Source of the DNA: Lentisalinibacter sediminis
GTDB taxonomy: Bacteria > Pseudomonadota > Gammaproteobacteria > Steroidobacterales > Woeseiaceae
NCBI RefSeq assembly: GCF_040706615.1
Contig: NZ_JAPDRF010000001.1
Coordinates: forward strand, 186,001-250,000
Direction of reading: 5' to 3'
Length of the DNA stretch: 64,000 bases
A model generated the notes under the pieces. That model made no database searches, was not told where the DNA came from, and worked only from the letters and a program-made list of their open reading frames with translations. Below are positions 27,009 through 35,615 of this stretch, in pieces. Each line of letters starts with the position of its first letter. Within the stretch, counting starts at the first letter, position 1. Made by a program: the position numbers and the translations under genes.

Positions 27009-27398
27009 ATGGTGGAGCTTCGTCACATCGACAGCGGCGGCAGGCAGCGGGGCATGACGACCCTGGGCATGCTCATCCTCGTGGCCTTCGTCGGCCTGTT
27101 CGTCTTTGCCGGCATTCGCCTGGTGCCCGTCTACCTTGAGCACATGAAGATCGTCAGTGTGCTCGACGGGGTGAAGGACGAGTTCGAGGGGCAGGGCCCG
27201 ACCCGTCAGGATCTGATGCGTTCCCTGTCGCGTCGCTTCGACATCGAGAGCATCAACATCATCAGCGAGCGGGACCTGAGCATCAAGAAGATCGCGGATG
27301 GCTACGTGATCGAGGCAGACTACGAGAACCGCACGCCGTTCATCTCGAATATCTCGTTCGCCGTGAAGTTCACGAAGACGGTGGAGGTCCGCAGCTGA
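27009..27398 (+). CDS. DUF4845 membrane-anchored protein
   Basis: A 129-residue protein with an N-terminal membrane segment (about 17-40, TTLGMLILVAFVGLFVFAGIRLVPVY) that looks like a type IV pilin-type or minor-pilin N-terminus, then a small periplasmic domain. DUF4845 genes commonly lie between lepB and rnc, as here. The function is unknown. The ATG at 27009 is chosen because GGAGG precedes it. The stop codon lies in the first unit of a 10-bp triple repeat. Confidence 0.82.
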   Translation: MVELRHIDSGGRQRGMTTLGMLILVAFVGLFVFAGIRLVPVYLEHMKIVSVLDGVKDEFEGQGPTRQDLMRSLSRRFDIESINIISERDLSIKKIADGYVIEADYENRTPFISNISFAVKFTKTVEVRS

Positions 27399-27421
27399 CC
27401 TCAGCTGATCTCAGCTGATCG
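27392..27421 (+). repeat. Three 10-bp tandem units spanning a stop codon
   Basis: CAGCTGACCT, CAGCTGATCT and CAGCTGATCG follow each other. The TGA of unit one (27396-27398) stops the DUF4845 gene; units two and three form part of the rnc leader. Confidence 0.85.
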
Positions 27422-27440
27422 GGGGGCGACGCGCCGGGCT

Positions 27441-28127
27441 TTGGAAGACATCACCCAATGGGTCCGGCGGACCTTCGACTACGAGTTCGGCGACACCACC
27501 CTGCTGGAGCGCGCGCTCACCCATCGCAGCGCGCCGGGCCGCAGTAACGAGCGTCTCGAGTTCCTCGGCGACGCGGTGCTCGACTGCGTCATCTCCGATG
27601 CGCTGATCTCGCTCCGCCCGGACGCCGAGGAGGGTGAGCTGAGCCGGCTTCGCTCTCGCCTGGTGCGCGATCATTCTTTGGCGCAGGTCGCCCGCCAGCA
27701 CGGCCTCGGCGAGTACCTGAAGCTCGGCTCCGGCGAGATGAAGAGCGGCGGCTTCCGGCGGGACTCCATCCTGGCGGACGGGCTGGAGGCGCTGCTGGGT
27801 GCCATCTTCCGCGACGGCGGCTACGCGGAGGCCGAGCGGGTAGTGCACCGCCTCTACTCCCGGCGGCTCGAGCACCTGCCCGAGGGCGACTCGCTGAAGG
27901 ATCCGAAGACCCGCCTGCAGGAATGGCTGCAGGCCCGCGGCCTGCCGCTGCCCGCCTACGAGTTGATCGGCGCCAGCGGACCGGCACACGCGCAGCGCTT
28001 CGAGGTCCGCTGCCGGCTGCTGCAGCCGGACGGCGAAGCGACGGCGAGCGGCGCGAGCCGCCGGGAGGCGGAACAGGAGGCCGCGCACCAGCTGCTTGCC
28101 TCCCTGACGGTCGGCTCTTCATCATAG
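27441..28127 (+). CDS. rnc: Ribonuclease III
   Basis: Double-strand-specific endoribonuclease for rRNA processing and mRNA turnover. It has 228 residues. ERLEFLGDAVLDCVISDAL (about 34-52) is the catalytic signature, with the second acidic pair in DGLEALLGAIFRDGGY. A double-stranded RNA-binding domain fills about 156-224. The start is TTG at 27441, giving MEDITQWVRRTFDYEFGD. era follows after 6 bases. Confidence 0.95.
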   Translation: MEDITQWVRRTFDYEFGDTTLLERALTHRSAPGRSNERLEFLGDAVLDCVISDALISLRPDAEEGELSRLRSRLVRDHSLAQVARQHGLGEYLKLGSGEMKSGGFRRDSILADGLEALLGAIFRDGGYAEAERVVHRLYSRRLEHLPEGDSLKDPKTRLQEWLQARGLPLPAYELIGASGPAHAQRFEVRCRLLQPDGEATASGASRREAEQEAAHQLLASLTVGSSS

Positions 28128-28133
28128 GATCCC

Positions 28134-29042
28134 ATGTCGCAACAACAGCAACAGGATCACAGGTGCGGTTTCGTGGCCGTCGTCGGGCGGCCGAACGTGG
28201 GCAAGTCCACGCTGATCAACCGCATCGTCGGCCGCAAGGTGAGCATCGTGACGCCCCGGCCACAGACCACCCGGCACCGTATTCACGGCATCAGCGAGCG
28301 TGAGGGCGCGCAGATCATCTTCGTGGACACGCCGGGCCTGCACGGTAATCAGCCTCGCGCCATCAATCGGGCGATGAACCGTGCGGCCACCGGCGCTGCC
28401 GCGGAAGCGGATCTGTTGCTGTTCATGTTCGACGCCAGGGGCTGGCGCGGGGCCGACCAGATGGTGCTGGAGCGTATCCTGGATTCGGGTCATCCGGTGA
28501 TCGCGATCGCCAACAAGGCCGATCTCGTCCGGCCGAAGGAGCGTCTGCTGGAGACGCTGGCCCGGGTCGCCGACAAGGCGCAGTTCGCCGAGATAGTGCC
28601 GCTCTCGGCACGCACCGGCGACAACGTAGACCGTCTGCTCGCCCTCATCCCGCGTTACCTGCCGGTCTCGCCGCCGCTGTACGACCGGGATACCGTGACC
28701 GACCGCAGCGAGAGCTTCATGGCCGCCGAGCTGATCCGCGAGAAGCTGACGCTGAGGCTGCGCGACGAACTGCCCTACGGGCTCACCGTGGTCATCGAGA
28801 AGTTCGCCCGCAGCCGCACCGGCTACGAGATCGACGCCGTCATATACGTGGACAAGCCGTCCCACAAGGGGATCGTGGTCGGGCGGGGCGGCGGTGTCCT
28901 GAAGGCGGTAGGCACCTCCGCCCGGCGGGAGCTGAAACGGATGCTGGGCGCGCCCGTGCACCTGGAGCTGTGGGTCAAGGTGCGCGAGAACTGGGCGGAC
29001 AGCGAGAAGAGCCTGCGCGAGTTCGGTTACGAGACCCGGTGA
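28134..29042 (+). CDS. era: GTPase Era
   Basis: GTPase for 30S ribosome maturation that binds the 3' end of 16S rRNA. It has 302 residues. G1 GRPNVGKSTLINRI (about 18-31), G2 TTRHRIHGI, G3 DTPGLH and G4 NKADLV are intact. The KH domain follows, with GRGGGVLKAVGTSARRELKRML. The N-terminus has a short glutamine run (SQQQQQD). The stop overlaps the recO GTG start (GTGA). Confidence 0.97.
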   Translation: MSQQQQQDHRCGFVAVVGRPNVGKSTLINRIVGRKVSIVTPRPQTTRHRIHGISEREGAQIIFVDTPGLHGNQPRAINRAMNRAATGAAAEADLLLFMFDARGWRGADQMVLERILDSGHPVIAIANKADLVRPKERLLETLARVADKAQFAEIVPLSARTGDNVDRLLALIPRYLPVSPPLYDRDTVTDRSESFMAAELIREKLTLRLRDELPYGLTVVIEKFARSRTGYEIDAVIYVDKPSHKGIVVGRGGGVLKAVGTSARRELKRMLGAPVHLELWVKVRENWADSEKSLREFGYETR

Positions 29043-29788
29043 GCCAGCGCTCCCGCATCGCCTCCCAGCCCGGTTTCCTGCTGCACAGCCGGCCGTTCCG
29101 GGATTCCAGCCAGCTGATCGAGATCTTCAGCCGGGACCACGGCCGCATCGGCCTGGTGGCGCGCGGTGTGCGCTCGGCCCGCTCGCGCTATCGCGGGGTA
29201 CTGCGGCCCTTCGCTCCCCTGGAGCTGTCCTGGACCATCGCGGGCGATCTCGGCACGCTCACCGGCGTGGAGGCGGCCGGCCGGTTGCCCGACCTCTCCG
29301 GCGATGCGCTCATGGCCGGTTTCTACGTGAACGAGCTGGTGCTGAAACTCACCCATCGCCACGACGCCCAGCCCGACGTGTACGCCGCCTACGAGGCGGC
29401 GGTGACCGGACTGGCCAGCCGTGCCGACGTGGAGTTCACGCTGCGTTGCTTCGAGCTCAGGCTGTTGCGTGCCATCGGCTACGGCCTCGATCTGGAGCAT
29501 GATATGGTTACCGGCCTGCCGGTGGAGGACGACGCCTGGTACCGGGTGAAGGCGGCAGAGGGCGTCGCCCGGGTCACCGCGGACGGCCCCGATGCCTCCC
29601 TTTACAGCGGCGCCGAACTCCGCGACATTGCCGCCGAACAGCTGGAGGATCCGGCGCTTTTGAAACGGGCGCGCCGCATCCTGCAGACGGCTCTGGAGCA
29701 TTGCCTGGAAGGCAGGGAGCTCAGCAGCCGGCGGGTGATGCGCGCGATGCGCCGGCGCAGCGAAGCGGGCGACGGCGAGGCCCGCTAG
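29039..29788 (+). CDS. recO: DNA repair protein RecO
   Basis: Mediator that loads RecA on SSB-coated DNA together with RecR. It has 249 residues. The N-terminal OB fold shows GFLLHSRPFRDSSQLIEIFSRDHGRIGLVARG (a conserved pattern in RecO), then a helical domain with FYVNELVLKL and FELRLLRAIGYGLDL. It starts with GTG in the era stop. pdxJ follows 48 bases later. Confidence 0.93.
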   Translation: MSQRSRIASQPGFLLHSRPFRDSSQLIEIFSRDHGRIGLVARGVRSARSRYRGVLRPFAPLELSWTIAGDLGTLTGVEAAGRLPDLSGDALMAGFYVNELVLKLTHRHDAQPDVYAAYEAAVTGLASRADVEFTLRCFELRLLRAIGYGLDLEHDMVTGLPVEDDAWYRVKAAEGVARVTADGPDASLYSGAELRDIAAEQLEDPALLKRARRILQTALEHCLEGRELSSRRVMRAMRRRSEAGDGEAR

Positions 29789-29836
29789 GGCGGGGCCGGG
29801 CCCGGACTGCGCCCGGCCGCACAGGAAGACAGCGAG

Positions 29837-30568
29837 ATGCAGACACTGAAACTCGGAGTCAACATCGACCACGTGGCCACCCTGCGCCAGGCGCGCGGCA
29901 CGCGCTATCCCGATCCCGTGGAGGCAGCGTTCATCGCCGAGCGTGCGGGTGCGGACAGCATCACCGTGCACCTGCGCGAGGATCGGCGCCACATTCAGGA
30001 CCGGGACGTGCGGCTGCTGGCCGGGACGCTGCAGACGCGCATGAACCTGGAGATGGCCGTCACGGAGGAGATGATCGCCATCGCCCTCGAGCTGCGGCCG
30101 GCCGATTGCTGTCTGGTGCCGGAGAAGCGGGAGGAACTCACGACCGAGGGCGGTCTGGACGTGGTCTCGCGGCGTGACGAGGTGACCGACGCGGTGCTGC
30201 AGCTCTCCACGGCGGGCATCCGGTCCTCGCTGTTCATAGACCCGGATCCCGAGCAGCTCCGGGCGGCTTACGATTGCGGCGCGCCGGTGGTGGAGCTGCA
30301 CACGGGTGCCTACGCGGAGGCGGAGGGTGCGGAGCAGGCCGCGGAACTCGAGCGTATCCGCGAGGCCGCGCGCTTCGGGGCCGAGAACGGGCTGACCGTG
30401 CATGCCGGGCACGGCCTGCATTATCACAACGTGGGGCTCGTCGCCGCCATCCCGGAGATCGTCGAACTCAACATCGGCCATGCCATCATCGCGCGCGCCG
30501 TCATCGAGGGACTCGGCCCCGCCGTGGCCCGCATGCACGAGCTGATGCAGGGAGCGCGGGGCTCTTGA
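29837..30568 (+). CDS. pdxJ: Pyridoxine 5'-phosphate synthase
   Basis: Ring-closing enzyme of the DXP-dependent vitamin B6 pathway. It has 243 residues. LGVNIDHVATLRQARGTRYPDPV (about 6-28), TVHLREDRRHIQDRDV, TNLEMA-like NLEMAVTEEMI and HAGHGLHYHNV are the conserved barrel motifs. It starts 9 bases after an AGGAAGA stretch. The stop overlaps the acpS TTG start. Confidence 0.96.
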   Translation: MQTLKLGVNIDHVATLRQARGTRYPDPVEAAFIAERAGADSITVHLREDRRHIQDRDVRLLAGTLQTRMNLEMAVTEEMIAIALELRPADCCLVPEKREELTTEGGLDVVSRRDEVTDAVLQLSTAGIRSSLFIDPDPEQLRAAYDCGAPVVELHTGAYAEAEGAEQAAELERIREAARFGAENGLTVHAGHGLHYHNVGLVAAIPEIVELNIGHAIIARAVIEGLGPAVARMHELMQGARGS

Positions 30569-30975
30569 TATTCGGCGTCGGCACGGACGTCGTCGAGATC
30601 TCCCGTATCGCCGATGCCTACCAGCGGTTCGGCGAGCATTTCGTGCGCCGGCTGCTGATGCCGCGGGAGGCGGAGCTGTTTCGCCGCAACAAGCGCCCGG
30701 TGCGGTTTCTGGCGATGCGCTTCGCAGCGAAGGAGGCGGTGGTGAAGGCCATGGGCACCGGTTTCGCCCACGGCATGTGGATCCGAGATGCCGGCTTCGT
30801 GCCCGATCCCCGGGGGCGGCCCGTGGTGATCTTCTCGGAGCGCGGGCAGGCCGTCTGCCGACGGCTGGGCGTCGGCAATACCCACGTCAGCCTGACCGAC
30901 GAGGCCGGGCTGGTGCTGGCATTCGCCGTGGCGGAGCAGGCAGACGGGCCGACTCTAGATGATAATTCCAATTAA
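30565..30975 (+). CDS. acpS: Holo-[acyl-carrier-protein] synthase
   Basis: Transfers the 4'-phosphopantetheine arm to acyl carrier protein. It has 136 residues and a TTG start (MIFGVGTDVVEISRI, with the Mg-binding Asp at 8). The second signature is RFAAKEAVVKAMGTGF (about 52-67). It is translationally coupled to pdxJ, the standard pdxJ-acpS pair. The 3' end and the short gap after it are unusually AT-rich. Confidence 0.94.
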   Translation: MIFGVGTDVVEISRIADAYQRFGEHFVRRLLMPREAELFRRNKRPVRFLAMRFAAKEAVVKAMGTGFAHGMWIRDAGFVPDPRGRPVVIFSERGQAVCRRLGVGNTHVSLTDEAGLVLAFAVAEQADGPTLDDNSN

Positions 30976-30987
30976 GAAGATAGCTTA

Positions 30988-31770
30988 ATGCATTGTTTTG
31001 CCTTTGATATAGAGACTATACCGGACATCGAAGCCGGCCGGCGCCTCTGGGATCTCGGTGACCTGTCCGACGACGACGTGGCGACGGCCATGACCTTCAA
31101 GCGGCTGCAGGACGCCGGCACCGAGTTCATGCCACTGCACCTGCACCGGGTCGTCGCCATCTCGGTGGCGCTCAGGACCGGCGACAGCTTCCGGGTCTGG
31201 AGCCTCGGCGAGCCGGATGCCGACGAGGCGGAGATCGTCACCCGCTTCTTCGACGGCATCGAACGCTTCGCGCCCACGCTCGTGTCCTGGAATGGCAGCG
31301 GCTTCGACCTGCCGGTGCTGCATTACCGGGCGCTGCTGCACGGCGTGGCAGCATCGCGCTACTGGGAGACCGGTGACAGCGAACGGGACTACCGCTACAA
31401 CAACTACCTCGGCCGCTTCCACTGGCGCCACATCGACCTGATGGACGTGCTGTCCGGCTACCAGGTGCGCGCCCGGGCGGGCCTGGATGACATCGCCGTG
31501 ATGCTCGGATTCCCCGGCAAGCTCGGCATGAGCGGCGACAAGGTCTGGGGCGCGTGGCAGGCGGGCGAGATCGAGGGCATACGCAATTACTGCGAGACCG
31601 ACGTCGTCAACACCTACCTCGTGTATCTGCGCTTCGAGTTCATGCGTGGCCGCATGTCGGCGGCCGATCTCGAGCAGGAATACGAGCGGGTGCGCCGGAG
31701 TCTCGGCGAGAGTGGGGAGGCGCACTTCGCCGAGTTCCTCGAGGCCTGGGACGGCGCCGCCGGGCGCTGA
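30988..31770 (+). CDS. PolB-like 3'-5' exonuclease (PF10108 family)
   Basis: A 260-residue predicted exonuclease of the DNA polymerase B exonuclease-2 family. Exo I is FDIETIPD (about 6-13), Exo II is LVSWNGSGFDLPVLHYRA (about 96-113) and the Exo III region is NYCETDVVNTYLVYLRF. All carry the expected acidic residues. Its cellular role is not defined. The first ten codons are AT-rich compared with the rest. It lies between acpS and rlmD, perhaps transcribed with rlmD 22 bases downstream. Confidence 0.85.
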   Translation: MHCFAFDIETIPDIEAGRRLWDLGDLSDDDVATAMTFKRLQDAGTEFMPLHLHRVVAISVALRTGDSFRVWSLGEPDADEAEIVTRFFDGIERFAPTLVSWNGSGFDLPVLHYRALLHGVAASRYWETGDSERDYRYNNYLGRFHWRHIDLMDVLSGYQVRARAGLDDIAVMLGFPGKLGMSGDKVWGAWQAGEIEGIRNYCETDVVNTYLVYLRFEFMRGRMSAADLEQEYERVRRSLGESGEAHFAEFLEAWDGAAGR

Positions 31771-31792
31771 GGCCTGCGCGATCGCGAAGACA

Positions 31793-33118
31793 ATGGCGAA
31801 GAAGCAACGCGAGCCGGAAGAGGCCGGCATCCTGGGCATTACCCACGACGGGCGCGGTATCGCCGACGTGCCGGGCAAGAAAGTCTTCGTCGACGGCGCC
31901 CTGGCCGGCGAGCGGGTGCGCTTCCTGCGGCTGCGGCGGCGGAAGAACTTCGACGAGGCGCGGCTGGAGGCCGTGCTGGAGGCCTCGCCGGACCGGGTGG
32001 AGCCGCGCTGCGCGGTGTACGGCATCTGCGGCGGCTGTTCGCTGCAGCACCTGGCCGCCGAGCGCCAGATCGAGGCCAAGCAGCAGGTCCTGCTCGATAA
32101 CCTGGAGCGTATCGGCGGCGTCACGCCCGAACAAGTGCTCGAGCCGCTGCGCGGGCCCGCCTGGCATTACCGGCGCCGCGCCCGCCTGGGCGTGCGCTAT
32201 GTCCACGGCAAGGGCAGGGTGCTGGTGGGGTTCCGGGAGCGTTTCAAGCCCTACGTGACCGACACGGGCCGCTGCGAGGTCCTCGCGGAGCCGGTCGGCG
32301 GACTGCTCGGCGAACTCGCGGAGCTCATCGCCGGGCTGTCGGTGCGCGAGCAGATCCCGCAGATCGAGGTGGCGGTCGGCGACAACCTGACCGCCCTCGT
32401 GCTGCGCGTGCTCGAGACGCCGTCGGCGGAGGACGAGGCGCGGCTGCGGGGCTTCGCGGAGACCCATGCGCTGCGTTTCTTCCTGCAGACCGGCGGGGTG
32501 GAGACGGTGCAGCCGCTGCCGGACGCCGACGGCGGCCTGCCCGAAACGCTCTGCTACGAGTTGCCCGAGTTCGACCTGTCGATCCGCTTCCGGCCGCTGG
32601 ATTTCGTCCAGGTGAACGGGCCGCTGAACCGGGCGCTGGTGTCGCGGGCGGTGGAGCTGCTCGCGCCCGAGCCGGAAGAGCGCGTGCTGGACCTGTTCTG
32701 CGGTATCGGCAATTTCACGCTGCCACTGGCACGGCGGTCGGGCGAAGTGCTGGGCATCGAGGGCAGCGCCGACCTGGTGCGGCGCGCCGAGGAGAATGCG
32801 GCGGCCAACGGACTCGGCAGCGTGGCCTTTCTGCACCGGGACCTGGCCGAGCCCGATCCGGCAGAGGACTGGCTGCGCTCGGACTGGGACCGGGTCCTGC
32901 TGGATCCCGCGCGGCCGGGCGCGGACGCCCTCGCGCGGCACTTCGCCGACAGGCCGCCGCGGCGGCTGGTCTATGTCTCCTGTCACCCGGGTACCCTGGC
33001 CCGGGACGCCGGCACGCTGACCGCTCCGGGGCGCCTGCGATTGTCTGCGGCCGGCGTTCTGGATATGTTCCCCCATACCAGCCACATGGAATCCGTCGCG
33101 GTATTCGACAGAATATGA
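31793..33118 (+). CDS. rlmD: 23S rRNA (uracil-1939-C5)-methyltransferase RlmD
   Basis: Methylates U1939 of 23S rRNA. It has 441 residues. A TRAM domain (about 1-62) precedes the Fe-S cysteines in CAVYGICGGCSLQHL (about 76-90), with a further Cys in TGRCEVL. The methyltransferase domain has LDLFCGIGNFTLPLA and the catalytic motif VYVSCHPGTLARD near 393. The start is the ATG at 31793. Confidence 0.94.
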   Translation: MAKKQREPEEAGILGITHDGRGIADVPGKKVFVDGALAGERVRFLRLRRRKNFDEARLEAVLEASPDRVEPRCAVYGICGGCSLQHLAAERQIEAKQQVLLDNLERIGGVTPEQVLEPLRGPAWHYRRRARLGVRYVHGKGRVLVGFRERFKPYVTDTGRCEVLAEPVGGLLGELAELIAGLSVREQIPQIEVAVGDNLTALVLRVLETPSAEDEARLRGFAETHALRFFLQTGGVETVQPLPDADGGLPETLCYELPEFDLSIRFRPLDFVQVNGPLNRALVSRAVELLAPEPEERVLDLFCGIGNFTLPLARRSGEVLGIEGSADLVRRAEENAAANGLGSVAFLHRDLAEPDPAEDWLRSDWDRVLLDPARPGADALARHFADRPPRRLVYVSCHPGTLARDAGTLTAPGRLRLSAAGVLDMFPHTSHMESVAVFDRI

Positions 33119-33200
33119 TGAAGTTCAGAGTTTTATGCGCGGGTTCTGAAGTATTTTGTGAATCTGAGGCGATATCTTCGGCCAGAGCGACGGAGGGGCC

Positions 33201-34244
33201 ATGTCACTGGGCCCGCTGATGGCGGACATCGAAGGGAAGGAACTCACGCCGGCAGACCGGGACTTCCTGATGCATCCCGCCGTCGGCGGCGTGATCCTGT
33301 TCAGCCGCAACTTTGCGTCGCCGGATCAGCTGACCGCGCTGACGGAGGCGATCCACCGGCTGCGCACGCCGGCGCTGCTGGTCGCCGTCGATCAGGAGGG
33401 CGGCCGCATCCAGCGCTTCCGCGAGGGCTTCACGGCGCTGCCGGCCGCCCGCTGGCTCGGGCGGCGTTATGACGTCGATCCGGACACGGGCCGGCGGCTC
33501 GCCCGTCACACGGGCTGGCTGCTGGCGGCGGAGCTCGGTGCCGTCGGTGTCGATTTCTCCTTCGCACCGGTGCTCGATCTCGACTGGGGTCTCAGCGAGG
33601 TCATCGGCGACCGGGCCTTCCACGCCGCGCCCGAGGCGGCCGGCGAACTCGCGGCGGCCTACATGCACGGGATGCAGGACGCCGGCATGGCGGCGGTGGC
33701 GAAGCATTATCCCGGGCACGGCGCGGTGGTGCCGGACTCCCACGAGGAACTGCCGGTCGACCGCCGTCCCTACGGCGAGATCATGGAGGATCTCAAGCCC
33801 TTCGAGCGCCTCGTGCGCGCCGGCGTCCCGGGCATCATGACGGCCCACGTGGTCTACAGCGAGGTGGACGCCAGGCCGGCCACATTCTCACGCTGGTGGA
33901 TCGGCGAGGAGCTGCGCGGACGACTGGGCTACAACGGCGCCGTGTTCTCCGACGACCTCAGTATGAAGGCCACCGAAAGCGTCGGCAGCATGTCGCGCCG
34001 GGCCCGGGCGGCGCTGGATGCCGGCTGCGACATGGTGCTGGTCTGTAACGACCGGGCACGGGCCGAGGCGACGGCCGAGGGTCTCGGCGACTACCGCGAT
34101 CCGCCCAGTCTCGTCCGCCTGGCCCGATTCCACGGGCGGCGGCGGACCGGCCGGCAGCGGCTGCTGGACAGCGAGCGCTGGCAGGCGCTGCACGCCGAAC
34201 TGGCCGCGGCCATGGACCGACCGGTGCTGGAACTCGATGCCTGA
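33201..34244 (+). CDS. nagZ: Beta-N-acetylhexosaminidase NagZ
   Basis: Cytoplasmic enzyme that removes N-acetylglucosamine from recycled muropeptides. It has 347 residues, a GH3 TIM barrel. VAVDQEGGRIQRF (about 53-65), AKHYPGHG (about 166-173, catalytic His loop) and FSDDLSMKA (nucleophile Asp) are present. ATG behind GGAGGGGCC. The preceding 80 bases are AT-rich and contain a TTCAGA/TCTGAA pair, a likely promoter region. It overlaps the phosphoribosyltransferase gene by 8 bases. Confidence 0.95.
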   Translation: MSLGPLMADIEGKELTPADRDFLMHPAVGGVILFSRNFASPDQLTALTEAIHRLRTPALLVAVDQEGGRIQRFREGFTALPAARWLGRRYDVDPDTGRRLARHTGWLLAAELGAVGVDFSFAPVLDLDWGLSEVIGDRAFHAAPEAAGELAAAYMHGMQDAGMAAVAKHYPGHGAVVPDSHEELPVDRRPYGEIMEDLKPFERLVRAGVPGIMTAHVVYSEVDARPATFSRWWIGEELRGRLGYNGAVFSDDLSMKATESVGSMSRRARAALDAGCDMVLVCNDRARAEATAEGLGDYRDPPSLVRLARFHGRRRTGRQRLLDSERWQALHAELAAAMDRPVLELDA

Positions 34245-34806
34245 CGATCTCTCCTGCGCTCAGGGCAGCGGCGTGCGCATCCCCGAGGGTGCCGAGCGCA
34301 TCGCGAGCCCAGCTGAGGTGGCCGCGGCCTTCGACCGGCTCGCCGGCGCCATCAGCGCGCGCCTGGCGGGCCGGGAACCCGTACTGGTCGCGGTGCTGGA
34401 GGGCGGGCGCATGCCAGCCGACGAGATCTCCCGCCGGCTCGCCATCCCCCACCTGAACGACAGCCTGCGGGTGGGGCGCTATCGCAGCGGGACACAAGGC
34501 GGAGCGCTGCGCTGGCACGCGCTGCCGGAGACGCCGCTAGCGGGCCGCGCGGTGCTCGTCGTCGACGACATCCTCGACGAGGGTGTCACGCTGGCGGCGG
34601 TCGCGGATCATTGCCGCACGGCCGGGGCCGGAGAGGTGCTCACCTGCGTGCTGACCGTCAAGGATCTGCCCGATCGCGCAGCGCCGTTCAGCCCGGACTT
34701 CTGCGGCCTGCTGGTGCCGGACCGCTACATCGTCGGCTGCGGCATGGACTATCAGGGACGGTGGCGGGAGCTGCCGGGCCTGTACGCGCTGGCGGAGCCG
34801 TTGTAA
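34237..34806 (+). CDS. Hypoxanthine-guanine phosphoribosyltransferase-like protein
   Basis: A 189-residue type I phosphoribosyltransferase. The PRPP-binding loop is LVVDDILDEGVTLAAV (about 107-122), preceded by VLVAVLEGGRMPADEISRRL. The C-terminal KDLPDRAAPFSPDFCGLLVPDRYIVGCGMDY resembles the hypoxanthine phosphoribosyltransferase hood. It is likely to salvage hypoxanthine. The neighbour encodes a thioinosine phosphorylase whose product is hypoxanthine, so the two probably work in series. TAATG junction with that gene. Confidence 0.85.
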   Translation: MPDDLSCAQGSGVRIPEGAERIASPAEVAAAFDRLAGAISARLAGREPVLVAVLEGGRMPADEISRRLAIPHLNDSLRVGRYRSGTQGGALRWHALPETPLAGRAVLVVDDILDEGVTLAAVADHCRTAGAGEVLTCVLTVKDLPDRAAPFSPDFCGLLVPDRYIVGCGMDYQGRWRELPGLYALAEPL

Positions 34807-34841
34807 TGGAAGAGGTAATGGGCGAAGTCATGGACGAGGCG
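34806..34841 (+). repeat. Three 12-bp tandem units at the MTIP start
   Basis: ATGGAAGAGGTA, ATGGGCGAAGTC and ATGGACGAGGCG are consecutive. Each carries an in-frame ATG, and the preceding unit supplies purine-rich sequence for the next. Confidence 0.8.
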
Positions 34842-35609
34842 TTGCGGGGCAGCGGCATCGCGGTGATCGGCGGCTCCGGACTGGAGCGTATGCCCGGCGT
34901 GGAAGTGGTCGACACCCGGGAGATGACGACGCCATTCGGCCCGCCGTCCGCGCCGCTCATGGAGCTGGCCGCAGAGGGCGAGCGGTTCTGGTTCCTCTCC
35001 CGGCACGGCGACCGGCACGACATAGCGCCCCACCGCGTGAACTACCGGGCCAACCTCTGGGCCCTGGACCAGCTCGGCGTGTGCCGGGTGATCGCTGTCA
35101 ACGCCGTCGGGGTCATCCCGGCCGAGCCGCCGCTGGGCACGCTCGCCGTGCCGGATCAGCTCATCGATTACAGCGGGGGCCGGGAGTCCACCTTCTTCGA
35201 CGGCGAGTCCGGCCCGCTCGAGCACATCGATTTCACGGAGCCCTACGATGCGGCCCTGCGCCAGGCATTGATCGGCCGCGCCGCCGGCCTGGCCATCCCC
35301 TGCCGTGCCGGCGGCATCTACGGCGTCACCCAGGGGCCGCGGCTCGAGACCCGGGCAGAGGTGGACCGGCTGGCCCGCGACGGCGTCGAGTACATCGGCA
35401 TGACGGGCATGCCGGAGGCGGTGCTGGCACGCGAGCTCGCGCTGGAATACGCTTGCCTGGCGGTGCTGGTCAACCGCGCGGCCGGGCGGGGTGAGGCGGC
35501 GATACACGCGGACCTGGAGGCGAACCTCGCCCGTGGCGCGGAAGCGGCCAGTCGCGTGGCGCTGGCACTGATCGTCAGCGCCGCCGGGCCGCCAGCGGAG
35601 GATGACTGA
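34806..35609 (+). CDS. S-methyl-5'-thioinosine phosphorylase (MTAP/PNP family)
   Basis: A 267-residue purine nucleoside phosphorylase of the MTAP type. GSGIAVIGGSGLERMPGVEV (15-34) holds the phosphate-binding Gly-rich loop. LSRHGDRHDIAPHRVNYRAN, VNAVGVI and MTGMPEAVLARELALEY complete the active site. As in Pseudomonas, it is next to nagZ, where the enzyme prefers methylthioinosine; substrate preference here is inferred. The N-terminus consists of three 12-bp units (MEEV-MGEV-MDEA), each with its own ATG, so the true start could be 34806, 34818 or 34830. Confidence 0.85.
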   Translation: MEEVMGEVMDEALRGSGIAVIGGSGLERMPGVEVVDTREMTTPFGPPSAPLMELAAEGERFWFLSRHGDRHDIAPHRVNYRANLWALDQLGVCRVIAVNAVGVIPAEPPLGTLAVPDQLIDYSGGRESTFFDGESGPLEHIDFTEPYDAALRQALIGRAAGLAIPCRAGGIYGVTQGPRLETRAEVDRLARDGVEYIGMTGMPEAVLARELALEYACLAVLVNRAAGRGEAAIHADLEANLARGAEAASRVALALIVSAAGPPAEDD

Positions 35610-35615
35610 GAACCG

